A stretch of DNA of 16,313 nt from Bacteroidota bacterium (lineage in GTDB: Bacteria > Bacteroidota > Bacteroidia > Chitinophagales > Chitinophagaceae): contig JAKAJX010000243.1 in assembly GCA_021824855.1 (NCBI GenBank), positions 1-16,313 of the forward strand, written 5' to 3'. A program made the position numbers and the translations under genes. Shown here in pieces: positions 16,052 to 16,313 of the stretch; positions within the stretch are counted from its first letter, which is position 1; each line of letters begins with the position of its first letter. Under the pieces are notes generated by a model. That model saw nothing but the letters and a program-made list of their open reading frames with translations. It made no database searches and was not told the origin of the DNA.

Positions 16052-16313
16052 TTAAAAGTAGTGTAACTGTTTTAAATAATTTCTAACATACTCGTCAACA
16101 CCTTGTTCTAAGGTATAAAACGATTGGGTATAACCGGCAGTACGCAACTTTTGCATATTGGCTTCTGTGAAATATTGATATTTATCTCTAATGTCTTCCG
16201 GCATATCAACAAATACTATATTCGGTTGTAAATCTAATCCTTTAAATGTTGCAACAGCTAAATCGTAAAAACTTCTTGCTTTTCCTGTACCTAAATTATA
16301 AAGACCAAGATCG
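16052..16313 (-). CDS. hldD: ADP-L-glycero-D-manno-heptose-6-epimerase, C-terminal part (partial)
   Basis: The last 86 residues of a minus-strand gene that enters from the right edge; the stop codon is at 16052-16054. The visible part reads DLGLYNLGTGKARSFYDLA, then FVDMPEDIRDKYQYFTEANM, LRTAGY and a final YVRNYLKQLHYF. The MPxxIRxxYQxFTxAxxxKLRxAGY pattern is characteristic of HldD (RfaD/GmhD), the SDR-family epimerase that makes ADP-L-glycero-D-manno-heptose for the lipopolysaccharide inner core. The NADP-binding N-terminus lies outside the window. The proC start follows after 15 bases, so the two are very likely cotranscribed. Confidence 0.93.
   Translation of the reverse strand, partial: DLGLYNLGTGKARSFYDLAVATFKGLDLQPNIVFVDMPEDIRDKYQYFTEANMQKLRTAGYTQSFYTLEQGVDEYVRNYLKQLHYF

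Overview
The window is AT-rich (roughly one third G+C by eye) and reads as an ordinary chromosomal segment of a member of the Bacteroidota, most likely a Chitinophagaceae-like or other Sphingobacteriia-type bacterium. Three things point there: promoter elements of the Bacteroidota type (TTTG or TTG, then 18 to 21 nt, then TAnnTTTG) instead of E. coli -35/-10 boxes, no clear Shine-Dalgarno sequences, and lineage-typical families (DUF5686 with a carboxypeptidase-like regulatory domain, a GLPGLI/DUF4412-like secreted protein, DUF4407, and secreted proteins with signal peptides cleaved just before Q). I placed twelve protein genes, two of them cut by the window edges. I found no tRNA, rRNA, CRISPR array, insertion sequence or prophage.

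Left part (1-4471). A long TPR protein runs off the left edge on the minus strand. A small secreted basic protein is read divergently from it. Then come a GLPGLI-like secreted protein and the membrane insertase gene yidC, both on the minus strand, with a hairpin terminator after yidC and a very good promoter before it.

Middle part (4727-9358). A DUF4407 membrane/coiled-coil protein lies on the plus strand between yidC and pyrG (CTP synthase, minus strand) and shares a hairpin terminator with pyrG. Divergent from pyrG are a secreted dienelactone-hydrolase-like protein and a small lipoprotein carrying one CXXCH haem motif. The region between pyrG and the hydrolase holds an unexplained imperfect hairpin.

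Right part (9382-16313). Everything is on the minus strand, read from the right edge: the 3' end of hldD (ADP-heptose epimerase for LPS core), proC (last step of proline synthesis), a POTRA-less Omp85/BamA-type outer-membrane barrel, a DUF5686 outer-membrane protein, and a GH13 alpha-glucosidase lipoprotein. hldD, proC and the Omp85-like gene are spaced tightly enough (15 and 43 nt) to be one operon. DUF5686 and GH13 follow after 149 and 88 nt, and GH13 has its own promoter candidate. A strong bidirectional hairpin ends the cluster against the haem lipoprotein gene.

I see no convincing undescribed multi-gene system. The points worth a second look are a probably leaderless small gene, an outer-membrane protein gene whose only reasonable start is TTG, the inverted DUF4407 gene between pyrG and yidC, the mono-haem lipoprotein, and the orphan hairpin upstream of the hydrolase.
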